Shown piece after piece: positions 1-12,426 of a DNA stretch of 64,000 nucleotides; position 1 is the stretch's first letter; each line of letters starts with the position of its first letter. This DNA is from Trebonia sp963836195 (GTDB lineage: Bacteria; Actinomycetota; Actinomycetes; Streptosporangiales; Streptosporangiaceae). The stretch is from the NCBI GenBank assembly GCA_963836195.1, contig CAWIIX010000018.1, positions 1 to 64,000 on the forward strand. Reading direction: 5' to 3'. The notes under the pieces are model-generated. The model was not told where the DNA came from and searched no databases. It saw nothing but the letters and a program-made list of their open reading frames with translations. Made by a program: the position numbers and the translations under genes.

Positions 1-313
1 CTCCGCCACCGTCTTCGAGGACCCGGCCGCGGCCGGCAAGGGCGCCGACGTCCTCGCGACCGACGTCTGGGTCTCGATGGGCCAGGCCGACCATCCCGAC
101 CGCATCTCGGCCCTCACCCCGTACCAGATCAACGACGAACTGCTCGCCGCGGCCGGGCCGGACGCCATCGTGCTGCACTGCCTCCCCGCGCACCGGGGCG
201 AGGAGATCACCGCCGAGGTGATCGACGGCCCCGCCAGCGTGGCCTGGGACCAGGCCGAGAACCGCCTGCACGCCCAGAAGGCCCTCCTCGCCTGGCTCCT
301 GGAGCAGCGATGA
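1..313 (+). CDS. argF: Ornithine carbamoyltransferase, C-terminal part (partial)
   Basis: The reading frame is open from base 2 and gives the last 103 residues of a transcarbamylase. It shows the ornithine-binding loop DVWVSMGQ (around bases 62-85) and the HCLPAHRGEEI segment, whose HCLP motif contacts carbamoyl phosphate and ornithine in this family. The enzyme makes citrulline from ornithine and carbamoyl phosphate in cytosolic arginine synthesis. The 5' part lies outside the window. argR follows on the same strand 103 bp downstream and argH after it, the usual actinobacterial arginine order. The stop is TGA at 311-313. Identification is secure. Confidence 0.95.
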   Translation, partial: SATVFEDPAAAGKGADVLATDVWVSMGQADHPDRISALTPYQINDELLAAAGPDAIVLHCLPAHRGEEITAEVIDGPASVAWDQAENRLHAQKALLAWLLEQR

Positions 314-316
314 CAT

Positions 317-391
317 CCTCCAGGCGGGCGTCATCGCCCCCGGTCAGGCTGACGGCCTCCAGGCGAGCGTCATCGCCCCCGGTCAGGCCGA
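317..391 (+). repeat. 39-bp tandem duplication between argF and argR
   Basis: Two copies of a unit starting CCTCCAGGCG lie at 317-352 and 356-391 (period 39 bp, only a few mismatches). The first begins four bases after the argF stop codon. The period is a multiple of three, and the frame of argR is open through it but contains no ATG, GTG or TTG start. It resembles the other tandem duplications in this window that sit on gene 3' ends. Confidence 0.85.
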
Positions 392-416
392 TCGCCGCGC
401 CATCGGGGAGGCGCTG

Positions 417-1181
417 ATGGCCGGCCAGCCGCCTCCGTCGAGCTCCCCGGCGGGCCGCCCGGCCGCCCCGGCGACCAAGACCGCCCGGCAGGCGCAGATC
501 GTCGCGATCCTCTCGCGCGAGCAGGTGCACTCGCAGGAGCGGCTCGCCGGGCTGCTGGCCCAGTACGCCGGCCTGCACGTGGCCCAGGCCACGCTCTCTC
601 GCGACCTGGACGAACTCGGCGTGGTGCGGCTCCGCGGGGCCGACGGCACCCTGGTCTACGCGCTGCCGGGCGATCCCGGCGGTCCCGGCTCGCGCCCCGG
701 CACCGGCCTCGACCCCTCGAATTATCCCGAACGGACCGCGGCCGCTCAGGACGCGTCCACCCTCCACGCCACCCCGGGCGACTCAGACCCGAGCGATCCC
801 GCCGACGCGGTTTCCGCCCGCGCCCCCCACGACGGCGCCCGCCCCCACGACGGCGGCGGCGCCGCAGTCGGGGGCGCCGACGTAACGTCGGCCGAGCCAG
901 CCGACCAACCGGCGCGACCCGAGGCGGCCGGCGTCTCCGCCCGGTTCACCCGCTACCTCAAGGAGCTGCTCACCTCGGCCGAGGGGAGCGCCAACATCGT
1001 CGTGCTCCGCACCCCGGCCGGCGCGGCCCAGTTCCTCGCCTCGACCATCGACCACGCCGCCTGGCCCGCCATCCTCGGCACGGTCGCAGGCGACGACACC
1101 GTCCTGGTGATCGCCCGTGACCCAGCCGGCGGGGAGGCCCTGGCAGCCGAGTTCCGCCGCCTGGCCGAGGGCCGCCGCTAG
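417..1181 (+). CDS. argR: Arginine repressor ArgR with an unusually long linker
   Basis: This is a 254-residue protein. Residues about 21-84 form the winged-helix DNA-binding domain (TARQAQIVAILSREQV, TLSRDLDELGVVR). Residues about 175-254 form the oligomerisation and arginine-binding domain (LLTSAEGSANIVVLRTP, GTVAGDDTVLVIA). Family members are usually about 150-180 residues; the excess is a Pro/Asp/Gly/Ala-rich linker at residues 86-175. Residues 103-108 of that linker are encoded by a copy of the dispersed CGAACGGACCG element. The start is ATG 417 behind GGGGAGG; upstream codons in the frame offer no start. It should repress arginine biosynthesis when bound to arginine and sits in the arg cluster. 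I cannot tell whether the long linker changes function. Confidence 0.92.
   Translation: MAGQPPPSSSPAGRPAAPATKTARQAQIVAILSREQVHSQERLAGLLAQYAGLHVAQATLSRDLDELGVVRLRGADGTLVYALPGDPGGPGSRPGTGLDPSNYPERTAAAQDASTLHATPGDSDPSDPADAVSARAPHDGARPHDGGGAAVGGADVTSAEPADQPARPEAAGVSARFTRYLKELLTSAEGSANIVVLRTPAGAAQFLASTIDHAAWPAILGTVAGDDTVLVIARDPAGGEALAAEFRRLAEGRR
723..738 (+). repeat. Dispersed CGAACGGACCGTT element, copy inside argR
   Basis: TATCCCGAACGGACCG matches the copies at 13843, 17521, 28729, 36632 and (minus strand) 1494, but diverges after the core (CGG instead of TTG). It is read in frame as NYPERT in the ArgR linker. Confidence 0.7.
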
Positions 1182-1224
1182 CGATGACCGCACGCCGGAA
1201 CTTCGCGCGCGCGATCGCGCCGGA

Positions 1225-1408
1225 TTGGCGCAACGGCCCACTGCGCCGCAGCACTCTCACCGCGGTGGCCCCGCGCCGAACCCACGGGATTGGCGCAACG
1301 GGCCACTGCGCCCAACCACCTTCAGCGCGGTGGCCCACTGCGCCCAACCTATTGGCGCTGCGGGCCGCAGCGCCACGGGGCTTTTAGCGCAATGGGCCGC
1401 AGCGCCAA
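1225..1408. repeat. Array of five related palindromes between argR and argH
   Basis: Units related to TTGGCGCAACGGGCC followed by ACTGCGCCCAA occur at about 1225-1247, 1290-1315, 1331-1347 (half), 1352-1376 and 1384-1408. Each can fold back on itself around a GGGCC centre. The unit at 1353-1375 is a perfect inverted repeat with 11-bp arms and a one-base centre. The array fills most of the 420-bp gap between argR and argH. It does not resemble the AT-rich ARG boxes of ArgR, and no ORF here is convincing. Confidence 0.8.
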
Positions 1409-1430
1409 GCGCCAGCCGAATCATCATTCG

Positions 1431-1446
1431 GATAACAGCAAGAAGC
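1431..1446 (+). repeat. GATAACAGCAAGAA dispersed 14-mer, copy 1
   Basis: GATAACAGCAAGAAGC, preceded by a small hairpin (CGAAT-CATC-ATTCG). Exact 14-mer copies occur at 9672, 21744 and 61565, all on the plus strand and all intergenic. This one lies about 155 bp upstream of argH. Confidence 0.75.
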
Positions 1447-1493
1447 GGCTACGCTTGCCCCGGAAGACGATCAGGGACGGCCGTTGACGCGGA

Positions 1494-1511
1494 GCAACGG
1501 TCCGTTCGATA
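1494..1511 (-). repeat. Dispersed CGAACGGACCGTT element, minus-strand copy
   Basis: Read on the minus strand this is TATCGAACGGACCGTTGC, nearly identical to the copy at 28729. It lies in the argR-argH gap, 90 bp before argH, and is the only core copy on the minus strand. Confidence 0.75.
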
Positions 1512-1601
1512 CCCCTAAAGACCGCACCACCTGCGACCCGCACCTCGATTAGGGTGGGGGCACGGGGCCGATAAATGTTGGAAGCGAGATGGGTGGGACA
1601 A

Positions 1602-3041
1602 ATGGGATCCGGCGAGCAGGCATCGGGCGGCACGCCAACCCGGTTGTGGGGCGGACGGTTTGAGGGCGGGCCCGCGGATGCCCTGGCGCGGCTGTCGCTG
1701 AGCGTCCAGTTCGACTGGCGGCTGGCCCGCTACGACCTGCTGGCGTCCCGGGCGCACGCCCGGATGCTGCACCGGGCCGGGCTGCTCTCCGACAGCGAGG
1801 CCGACTCGATGCTGAGCGCGCTTGACGACCTGGACCGGGCGGTGGAGGAGGGCTCGTTCCGGCCGACGATCGCCGACGAGGACGTCCACACCGCGCTCGA
1901 GCGCGGGCTGCTCGAGCGGCTCGGCTCGCTCGGCGGCAAGCTCCGGGCCGGCCGCAGCCGCAACGACCAGGTGGCCACCGACCTCCGGCTGTACCTCCGC
2001 GATCATGCGCGGCTGGTCGTTAGCCGGCTCGCCGAGCTGCAGACCGCGCTGATCAACCAGGCCGATGTCTGCGGCGACACGCCCGCCCCGGGCATGACGC
2101 ACCTGCAGCACGCGCAGCCGGTGCTCTTCGCCCATCAGCTCCTCGCCCACGTCCAGGCATTCGCGCGGGACGTGGACCGGCTGCGGGACTGGGACAAGCG
2201 AGCCGCGCTCAGCCCGCTCGGCGCGGGCGCGCTGGCCGGCTCGTCCCTGGAGGTCGACCCGAGCCTGCTGGCGACCGAACTCGGCTTCGACGGCGCCGTC
2301 GCCAACTCCATGGACGCGGTCTCCGACCGCGACTTCGCGGCCGAGTTCTGCTTCGTCGCGGCGCTGGCGGGGGTGCACCTGTCCCGGCTGGGCGAGGAGA
2401 TCGTGCTGTGGTCCTCGCAGGAGTTCGGCTGGATCGAGATCGACGACACCTACGCGACCGGATCTTCGATCATGCCGCAGAAGAAGAACCCGGACGTCGC
2501 GGAGCTCGCCCGGGGCAAGGCCGGTCGGCTCATCGGCGACCTCACCGGACTGCTGACCACGCTCAAGGGCCTGCCGCTGACCTACAACCGGGACCTGCAG
2601 GAGGACAAGGAGCCGGTCTTCGACGCGGTGGACACGCTCCTCCTGGTGCTGCCCGCGATGGCCGGCCTGATCGCCACTCTGCGGATCAACACCCAGCGGC
2701 TGCGCGAGCTCGCCCCGGCTGGCTACACCCTCGCCACCGACCTGGCCGAGTATCTGGTCAAGCGGGGCGTTCCGTTCCGTGACGCGCACGAGATCGTCGG
2801 CCACCTGGTCGTCTGGTGCCAGGTCAACGAGGTGACGATGGACGAGGTGAGCGACGTGAACCTGGCCAACATCTCACCGCACCTGACACCGGATGTCCGC
2901 GACGTGCTCAACGTCGATGGCGCGCTCGCCGCCCGCAGGGGGTTCGGCGGCACTGCGCCCGTCCGGGTGAAGGAACAGCTGGTCGCGCTCCGCGGCACCG
3001 TCGACGACGGCGCCGCCTGGGCGGCGGCGGGCGGGGCCTGA
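1602..3041 (+). CDS. argH: Argininosuccinate lyase
   Basis: This 479-residue member of the fumarase/aspartase superfamily cleaves argininosuccinate to arginine and fumarate, the last step of arginine synthesis. The N-terminus has the family's RLWGGRF segment, and the signature loop GSSIMPQKKNPD is intact near residue 285. The C-terminal VPFRDAHEIVGHLV segment is typical. I chose ATG 1602 because it has GGTGGGA just upstream and gives the family's usual short lead before RLWGGRF; an in-frame ATG at 1575 would add nine residues. It is 420 bp from argR, so it is likely transcribed separately. The glycosylase gene follows almost without a gap. Confidence 0.95.
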   Translation: MGSGEQASGGTPTRLWGGRFEGGPADALARLSLSVQFDWRLARYDLLASRAHARMLHRAGLLSDSEADSMLSALDDLDRAVEEGSFRPTIADEDVHTALERGLLERLGSLGGKLRAGRSRNDQVATDLRLYLRDHARLVVSRLAELQTALINQADVCGDTPAPGMTHLQHAQPVLFAHQLLAHVQAFARDVDRLRDWDKRAALSPLGAGALAGSSLEVDPSLLATELGFDGAVANSMDAVSDRDFAAEFCFVAALAGVHLSRLGEEIVLWSSQEFGWIEIDDTYATGSSIMPQKKNPDVAELARGKAGRLIGDLTGLLTTLKGLPLTYNRDLQEDKEPVFDAVDTLLLVLPAMAGLIATLRINTQRLRELAPAGYTLATDLAEYLVKRGVPFRDAHEIVGHLVVWCQVNEVTMDEVSDVNLANISPHLTPDVRDVLNVDGALAARRGFGGTAPVRVKEQLVALRGTVDDGAAWAAAGGA

Positions 3042-3081
3042 CACGCTCACCCGGGAGTTCTTCGACCGGCCGGGGCCGGAG

Positions 3082-3702
3082 GTGGCGCCGGAACTGCTTG
3101 GTCTCGTGCTCGAGCACGAGACCAAGGACGGCCTCGTCGCGGTCATGCTGAGCGAGGTCGAGGCGTACGCGGGGTCGATCGACCCTGCCTCGCACTCCTA
3201 CCGGGGGAAGACCGGGCGGAACGCGGTCATGTTCGGGCCGCCGGGACACGCCTACGTCTACTTCACCTACGGGATGCACTTCTGCGCCAATGTGGTGTGC
3301 TCGCCGCCTGGTGTGGCCACCGGGATATTGCTGCGGGCCGGCCGCGTCGTGGTGGGCGAGGAGCTGGCCCGCGAACGGCGCGGCTTCGATTCGGTCCGCT
3401 CGCCCCGCGATCTGGCCCGCGGCCCCGCGCGCCTGTGCCAGGCGATGGCGGTCAACCGCTCCCAGGATGGGGAGGATCTCCTCGATCCGTCCAGCAAACT
3501 GCGGCTGCGTGCGGCGGTGGGCGACGAGCGCGCCGCCGAGCCGGCTGTGATCGAGGCCGGTCCCCGGGTGGGGGTGAGCCAGGCGGCGGATATCCCGTGG
3601 CGCTTCTGGCTCGGCGGGGACCCCACGGTGAGCCCCTACCGCCGCGCCGTTCCGCGCCGCCGAACCTCGAAGGCCTCAGTGGTCCCACGGGCACCAGAAT
3701 GA
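3082..3702 (+). CDS. DNA-3-methyladenine glycosylase (AAG/MPG family), start unclear
   Basis: This base-excision repair enzyme removes alkylated purines. The family landmarks are present: SEVEAYAG (catalytic Glu), the segment MFGPPGHAYVYFTYGM, and LARGPARLCQAM. From GTG 3082 the protein is 206 residues. However, the conserved family N-terminus (LTREFFDRPGPEVAPELLG) is encoded upstream of this GTG, from about 3046. Between the in-frame stop at 2968 and 3082 there is no ATG, GTG or TTG, so either a non-standard start is used, the N-terminus is trimmed, or a base is wrong upstream. The gene abuts argH (stop 3039-3041) and is probably translationally coupled to it. Confidence 0.85.
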   Translation: MAPELLGLVLEHETKDGLVAVMLSEVEAYAGSIDPASHSYRGKTGRNAVMFGPPGHAYVYFTYGMHFCANVVCSPPGVATGILLRAGRVVVGEELARERRGFDSVRSPRDLARGPARLCQAMAVNRSQDGEDLLDPSSKLRLRAAVGDERAAEPAVIEAGPRVGVSQAADIPWRFWLGGDPTVSPYRRAVPRRRTSKASVVPRAPE

Positions 3703-3749
3703 GAATGTCCTAGTTAGAGATGGTGTGGAACATGGGTAGAACCCCCGAT

Positions 3750-3778
3750 TTGACGAGGGTTCGTGCTACCCGTAGAGT
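3750..3778 (+). promoter_or_regulatory. rRNA operon upstream promoter (P1-like)
   Basis: TTGACG (3750-3755), a 17-bp spacer and TAGAGT (3773-3778). It lies about 430 bp before the 16S gene, in an otherwise gene-free stretch after the glycosylase. It is a typical sigma70-class arrangement for an actinobacterial rrn operon. Confidence 0.6.
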
Positions 3779-3964
3779 TCATCTTGCCCCGAGGGGGACG
3801 GAACGCCACGGTGTCGACCAAGACGCCGAGCGGGACGGGACCCGGGGAGCCACCTAGCAGTTGCTTCTAGAGTCACCGTGCGTGCACGGAGCTCTGGAGG
3901 CGGGATGCTGGTGGCCGGAGACTCTGTCTGTCGGCAACCTTCCGGATAGCTTCCGGAAACAAAG

Positions 3965-3993
3965 TTGACATGAAAGAAACTCTGGGGTAATGT
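3965..3993 (+). promoter_or_regulatory. rRNA operon downstream promoter
   Basis: TTGACA (3965-3970), exactly 17 bp, then TAATGT (3988-3993). This is the best sigma70-type promoter in the leader, about 210 bp before the mature 16S start. The surrounding leader is noticeably more AT-rich than the rest of the window. Confidence 0.75.
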
Positions 3994-4042
3994 TTAAGGG
4001 TTGCCCCAACGGGGAAGCGCAAGCTGACCCGATGGTGTGCGT

Positions 4043-4082
4043 CTGTTTCTTGAGAACTCAACAGTGTGCTAAAAGCCAGTGC
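4043..4082 (+). promoter_or_regulatory. rRNA leader antitermination / processing region
   Basis: CTTGAGAACTCAACAGTGTG is the conserved box-type leader sequence that precedes actinobacterial 16S genes. A related CTTGAGAACTGCATAGTG occurs before 23S at 5993. GCCAGTGC at 4075-4082 is complementary to GCACTGGC at 5788-5795 after 16S, so the two can form the base of the pre-16S processing stem. Confidence 0.6.
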
Positions 4083-4210
4083 ATTAAAAGATGTACTACC
4101 CCCGTCGGGATCGGGCCTTTGGGTCTGGTTCCGCGGAAAATCATAGCGAGGAGATCGCTCATGGTTGGGTAGCTGGTTTCCAGGTCCCTCGCGGGGTCTG
4201 GTGTCAGTCA

Positions 4211-9127
<4,917 letters not shown>

Positions 9128-9220
9128 CACACACTTACAGTCGCTCCATGCGAGCTTCGCGTCCACTATGCGGTTCCCGGAATACGGCCGGGAGCCATCA
9201 AGGCTGATATTTCCATAGAG

Positions 9221-9338
9221 TTGCGGCGGCCATAGCGAGGGGGAAACACCCGGTCCCATCCCGAACCCGGAAGTTAAGCCCCTCAGCGCCGATGGTACTG
9301 CGAGGGAGGCCTCGCGGGAGAGTAGGACACCGCCGCAC
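9221..9338 (+). rRNA. rrf: 5S ribosomal RNA
   Basis: The gene is about 118 bases. The terminal helix pairs TGCGGCGG (9222-9229) with CCGCCGCA (9330-9337). Inside is the conserved CCCATCCCGAACCCGGAAGTTAAG-type core. It is co-transcribed behind 23S, followed by a strong terminator. Confidence 0.95.
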
Positions 9339-9352
9339 ATTTCTTCACGGAG

Positions 9353-9379
9353 AAGCCGGCCCTTAGGGGTCGGCTTTTC
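9353..9379 (+). terminator. Intrinsic terminator of the rRNA operon
   Basis: AAGCCGGCCC pairs with GGGTCGGCTT (10 bp with one G-T pair) around a four-base TTAG loop, and a short T run (TTTT) ends the stem. It starts 15 bp after 5S. Confidence 0.85.
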
Positions 9380-9392
9380 TGCGTTGTGCCTC

Positions 9393-9448
9393 TGCCAAAG
9401 CCAAAGGCCAAGGTCAAAGGCCGCAGGTCAAGGTCAAGGGCGGCCTGG
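9393..9448 (+). repeat. Short direct repeats of AAGGTCAAGG type
   Basis: Overlapping iterations of (C)AAGGTCAA(A)GG and CAGGTCAAGG occupy 9393-9448 in the gap behind the rRNA terminator. A similar AAGGTCAAGATCAAG run occurs at 31861. Small ORFs read through it only because it lacks stops. I see no gene between 9380 and 9787. Confidence 0.5.
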
Positions 9449-9561
9449 GACGTCGGGCCGGGCCGCGGGGGCAGATTCCTCGCGGCTCTCCTCCGGAAGG
9501 CCGCGAGGGAATCCCCCACGGCCCCGCACCCACCTTCACCCGGGGGAGAGGCCCCAAAACG

Positions 9562-9634
9562 CGAAGACTTTTCTCATGACGTAAGTAATTCGTGCTATAC
9601 GCGCGGAAAGTCTTCGTCGTAAGAAAAGTCTTCG
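9562..9634. repeat. Long hairpin element H1
   Basis: The arms CGAAGACTTTTCTCATGACG (9562-9581) and 9615-9634 are inverted copies with 18 of 20 matching. The inner AAAGTCTTCG at 9607-9616 duplicates part of the right arm, so the left arm could pair with either. It is related to H2 at 21794-21862: both contain CGAAG, a T-rich arm, TCATGACG and CTATA in the same order. Confidence 0.75.
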
Positions 9635-9671
9635 GCATAACAGCACAGCGCGGCACGCGCGAGGCTTATGC

Positions 9672-9685
9672 GATAACAGCAAGAA
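9672..9685 (+). repeat. GATAACAGCAAGAA dispersed 14-mer, copy 2
   Basis: Exact copy, 38 bp after hairpin H1 and about 100 bp upstream of the next gene. Confidence 0.75.
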
Positions 9686-9787
9686 AGATTAGGCGGATGA
9701 GCCTCGTCGAGGACTCTCGGAGCGGGGTCGGCGAGGGTGTTTACGGCGGGTAGGCTGAAGAGATTATGCGTTCAGGAGGCGGTTTCA

Positions 9788-12316
9788 GTGGCTGAAGACG
9801 GCAACGCGCGGGAGCGCGACAGCGCCGGTGATGGGCGCGGTCGCCCCAGCGGTGGCGCGGGCCGTGGCTCTGGCGGTTCCGGACGCCCAGGAGGCTCTGG
9901 CGGCTCGGGTGGCTACGGCCGGTCCGGCGGTCAGAGCGGCGGTTACTCGGCTCGAGGCGGGTCTGGCGGCGGGTCACGCGGTGCGGCCGGCGGCCGCGGC
10001 GGCTACGGAGCCGGGCGCTCCGACTCTCGCGGCGGCTACGCCGGGTCGCGCGGCGGTTCTGGCGGCAGCGGATACGGCGGCGGGGCGTCGCGGGGCCGGG
10101 ACGGAGACGACAGGCGCCCCAGTGGGGACCGCGACTCCGGCGGCGGATACGACCGCGATGGCGGCGGCCGCGGCGGTTATCCCCGTGGCGACGACAGCCG
10201 CAGCGCGGGAGACCGCGGCGGATACAACCGCGGAACGTCCGACCGCCCCTCTGGCGGCTACCGGCGCGACGACTCAGGCGGCGGAGAGCGGCGCTACGGG
10301 AGCGACCGCGGCCCCTCCTCCGGCTCTGGCTATCGCTCGTCCGCGCCGGGCTCCCGCCCGGCCGGCTCTGGCGGGTATCGCCCGAGCGGTGACCGGGCCG
10401 GCGGGTACGGCGGCCCTCGCCGCGAGGGCGGCTACGGAGGCGATCGACCGTCGCGCCCCTCCTACGGCAGCGGCCCGCGCGACGGCGGCTACCGCAGCAG
10501 CGGCCCGCGCGAGGGCGGACAGCGTGACGGCGGCTATCAAGGGCGCGACAGCGATTCCGGCGGCGACCGGCGTTCCTTCGGCGGCGGCAGCGCCGGCGGC
10601 CGTTCCGACGGCGGCTTCCGTGGCGGCGACCGCCCGGCCGGCCGGTCCTACGGCTCCGGCGGCAGTCGCCCTGACGGCGGTTTCCGCGGCGGCGACCGTC
10701 CGACCGGACGCTCGTACGGCGGCGGGGGCGGCCGTCCCGACGGCGGCTTCCGCGGCGGCGACCGCCCGACCGGACGCTCGTATGGTGGCCCGCCCCGTTC
10801 CGACGGCGGTTACCGCGGCGGTGACCGCCCGGCCGGCGGTAGCGGTCCGCGGCGCGAGGTCGGCGGCGGGGATCGCGGTTACGACCGCGAGCCGAGCGCC
10901 GACCGTGGCTACGAGCGCAGGCCCGGCGGCGACCGCGACCGCCCGCGCTACGACTCGGACCGCCGTGAGGGCGGGTTCCGCGGCCGTGACGGCGAGCAGG
11001 GACGCCCGGCCGGCGACCGTAGCTCGACCGGCTACCGGGGCGGCGCCGACGGCCCCTCGCGCCCCAGCCGTCCGTCCTATGGCCGTTCCGGCGGCCAGGA
11101 CCGCCCGGCCGGCGGCTCCGGCTTCAGCCGGACCATGTCCAACCGCATCGGCGGCGCCTTCCCGGCCGACAAAACCGGTCGGCCCGAGCGGTCGGATCGA
11201 CCGCGAGGCACCGGCCGCCCGGCCGATCGCAGGAGTTCCTCCGGCGCCGGCGACCGGTCGGATCGTCCCAGCGGGCCGTCGAGCTACGGCTCGCGGCCGA
11301 GGCCGGGCGGCGACTTCGATCGCGACCGGGACCGTCCGGAGCGGCGTCGCGACGACCGCCGCGGCAGCGCTTCCGACCTGCCCCGGATTCCCGACAGCAT
11401 CACCGAGGACCAGGTCTCCCGCGAGGTGAAGAGCGAGCTCGGCGGCCTGCCGTCCGATATGGCCATCACCGTCGGCCGCTACCTGGTCGCCGCCGAGCTG
11501 GCCTCCGACCCGGAGCAGGCGTACCGGTACGCGCAGGCCGCACGGCACTACGCCGCCCGGATCGGCGTGGTCCGCGAGCTATCCGGTATCACCGCCTACA
11601 AGACCGAGCGCTGGACCGAGGCGCTGGCCGAGCTGCGGGCGGCCCGCCGGCTGACCGGACGCAACGACTACCTCGCGTTGATGGCGGACGCGGAGCGCGG
11701 GCTCGGACGTCTCGACCGCGCCCTGGAGGTCGTGCACAGCCCCGAGGCCAAGCGGCTGCCGCGCGCGGCCCAGATCGAGCTGCGCATCGTCGAGTCCGGG
11801 ATCCGCCGGGATCAGGGTCTGGCCGACGCCGCCGTGCTCGCCCTCCAGGTTCCCGAACTGACCGACGGCAAGCTCCGCCCGTGGTCGGCCCGGCTCTTCT
11901 ACGCCTACGGCGACGCGCTCCTCGCGGCCGACCGTCGCGAGGCCGCCAGGGAGGCGTTCGCCCGCGCCGTCGTCGCCGACGAGGACGAGCAGACCGACGC
12001 CCTCGCCCGTCTCGACGAGCTCGACGGCGTCACCGTCGCCGACCTGGAGGACGACGACGACGAACTCGACGCCGCCTCCACGTCCGACGCCGACCTCGAC
12101 GACGAGGAAGACGAGGAAGACGAGGAAGACGAGGACGACCTCGACGACGAATCTGACGCCGACGTCGAAGACGACCTCGACGAGGAGGACGAGGACGAGG
12201 ACGACGACGACGAGGACGACGTTCTAGTCGGCCTCGAAGACGACGAGGAAGAGCCCGGCGGCGAGGCCGAAGAGCAGCCGGAGGCCCCCGCACAAGCGGA
12301 AGGCCCCGAGCAGTAG
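9788..12316 (+). CDS. RGG-like / TPR / polyacidic three-part protein
   Basis: This is an 842-residue protein with three distinct parts. Residues up to about 520 are extremely rich in Gly, Arg, Ser, Tyr and Asp, with RGG/GYRGG-like runs. They include four tandem units of about 22 residues around GGFRGGDRPTGRSYG (bases 10601-10850). Residues about 540-750 form a helical TPR-like domain (DLPRIPDSITEDQVSREV, YAQAARHYAARIGVVREL, ALAELRAARRLTGRNDY). The tail from about 760 is nearly pure Asp/Glu. GTG 9788 is preferred because AGGAGG lies 9 bases upstream; GTG 9737 is a weaker alternative. The TPR domain resembles a widespread actinobacterial TPR protein of unknown role, and the extended N-terminus is the unusual part. 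No signal peptide or membrane segment is seen. Function unknown. Confidence 0.85.
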   Translation: MAEDGNARERDSAGDGRGRPSGGAGRGSGGSGRPGGSGGSGGYGRSGGQSGGYSARGGSGGGSRGAAGGRGGYGAGRSDSRGGYAGSRGGSGGSGYGGGASRGRDGDDRRPSGDRDSGGGYDRDGGGRGGYPRGDDSRSAGDRGGYNRGTSDRPSGGYRRDDSGGGERRYGSDRGPSSGSGYRSSAPGSRPAGSGGYRPSGDRAGGYGGPRREGGYGGDRPSRPSYGSGPRDGGYRSSGPREGGQRDGGYQGRDSDSGGDRRSFGGGSAGGRSDGGFRGGDRPAGRSYGSGGSRPDGGFRGGDRPTGRSYGGGGGRPDGGFRGGDRPTGRSYGGPPRSDGGYRGGDRPAGGSGPRREVGGGDRGYDREPSADRGYERRPGGDRDRPRYDSDRREGGFRGRDGEQGRPAGDRSSTGYRGGADGPSRPSRPSYGRSGGQDRPAGGSGFSRTMSNRIGGAFPADKTGRPERSDRPRGTGRPADRRSSSGAGDRSDRPSGPSSYGSRPRPGGDFDRDRDRPERRRDDRRGSASDLPRIPDSITEDQVSREVKSELGGLPSDMAITVGRYLVAAELASDPEQAYRYAQAARHYAARIGVVRELSGITAYKTERWTEALAELRAARRLTGRNDYLALMADAERGLGRLDRALEVVHSPEAKRLPRAAQIELRIVESGIRRDQGLADAAVLALQVPELTDGKLRPWSARLFYAYGDALLAADRREAAREAFARAVVADEDEQTDALARLDELDGVTVADLEDDDDELDAASTSDADLDDEEDEEDEEDEDDLDDESDADVEDDLDEEDEDEDDDDEDDVLVGLEDDEEEPGGEAEEQPEAPAQAEGPEQ

Positions 12317-12324
12317 CCGCCGGC

Positions 12325-12372
12325 GCGGGTCCCGACGGCCGGCCACGGCCGGCAACCCGGCCGGGACCCCGC
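12325..12372. terminator. Possible terminator hairpin between convergent genes
   Basis: GCGGGTCCC (12325-12333) pairs with GGGACCCCGC (12363-12372) with one bulge, and GGCCGG/CCGGCC pairs lie inside. There is no T run, so this is a U-less actinobacterial-type terminator candidate only. Confidence 0.35.
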
Positions 12373-12426
12373 CGTCGGCAACCCCGCCGTCGGCAGCCGC
12401 GCGGACCGACCCGCCGCCGGCCCCGC

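Noticed and set aside
1225..1408. ARG boxes for ArgR
   Set aside because: Known ARG boxes are AT-rich imperfect 18-20-bp palindromes; these are GC-rich with a GGGCC centre.
9384..9622. 78-aa plus-strand ORF with KPKAKVKGRRSRSR start
   Set aside because: It runs through direct repeats and hairpin H1, has no ribosome-binding site and no conserved look.
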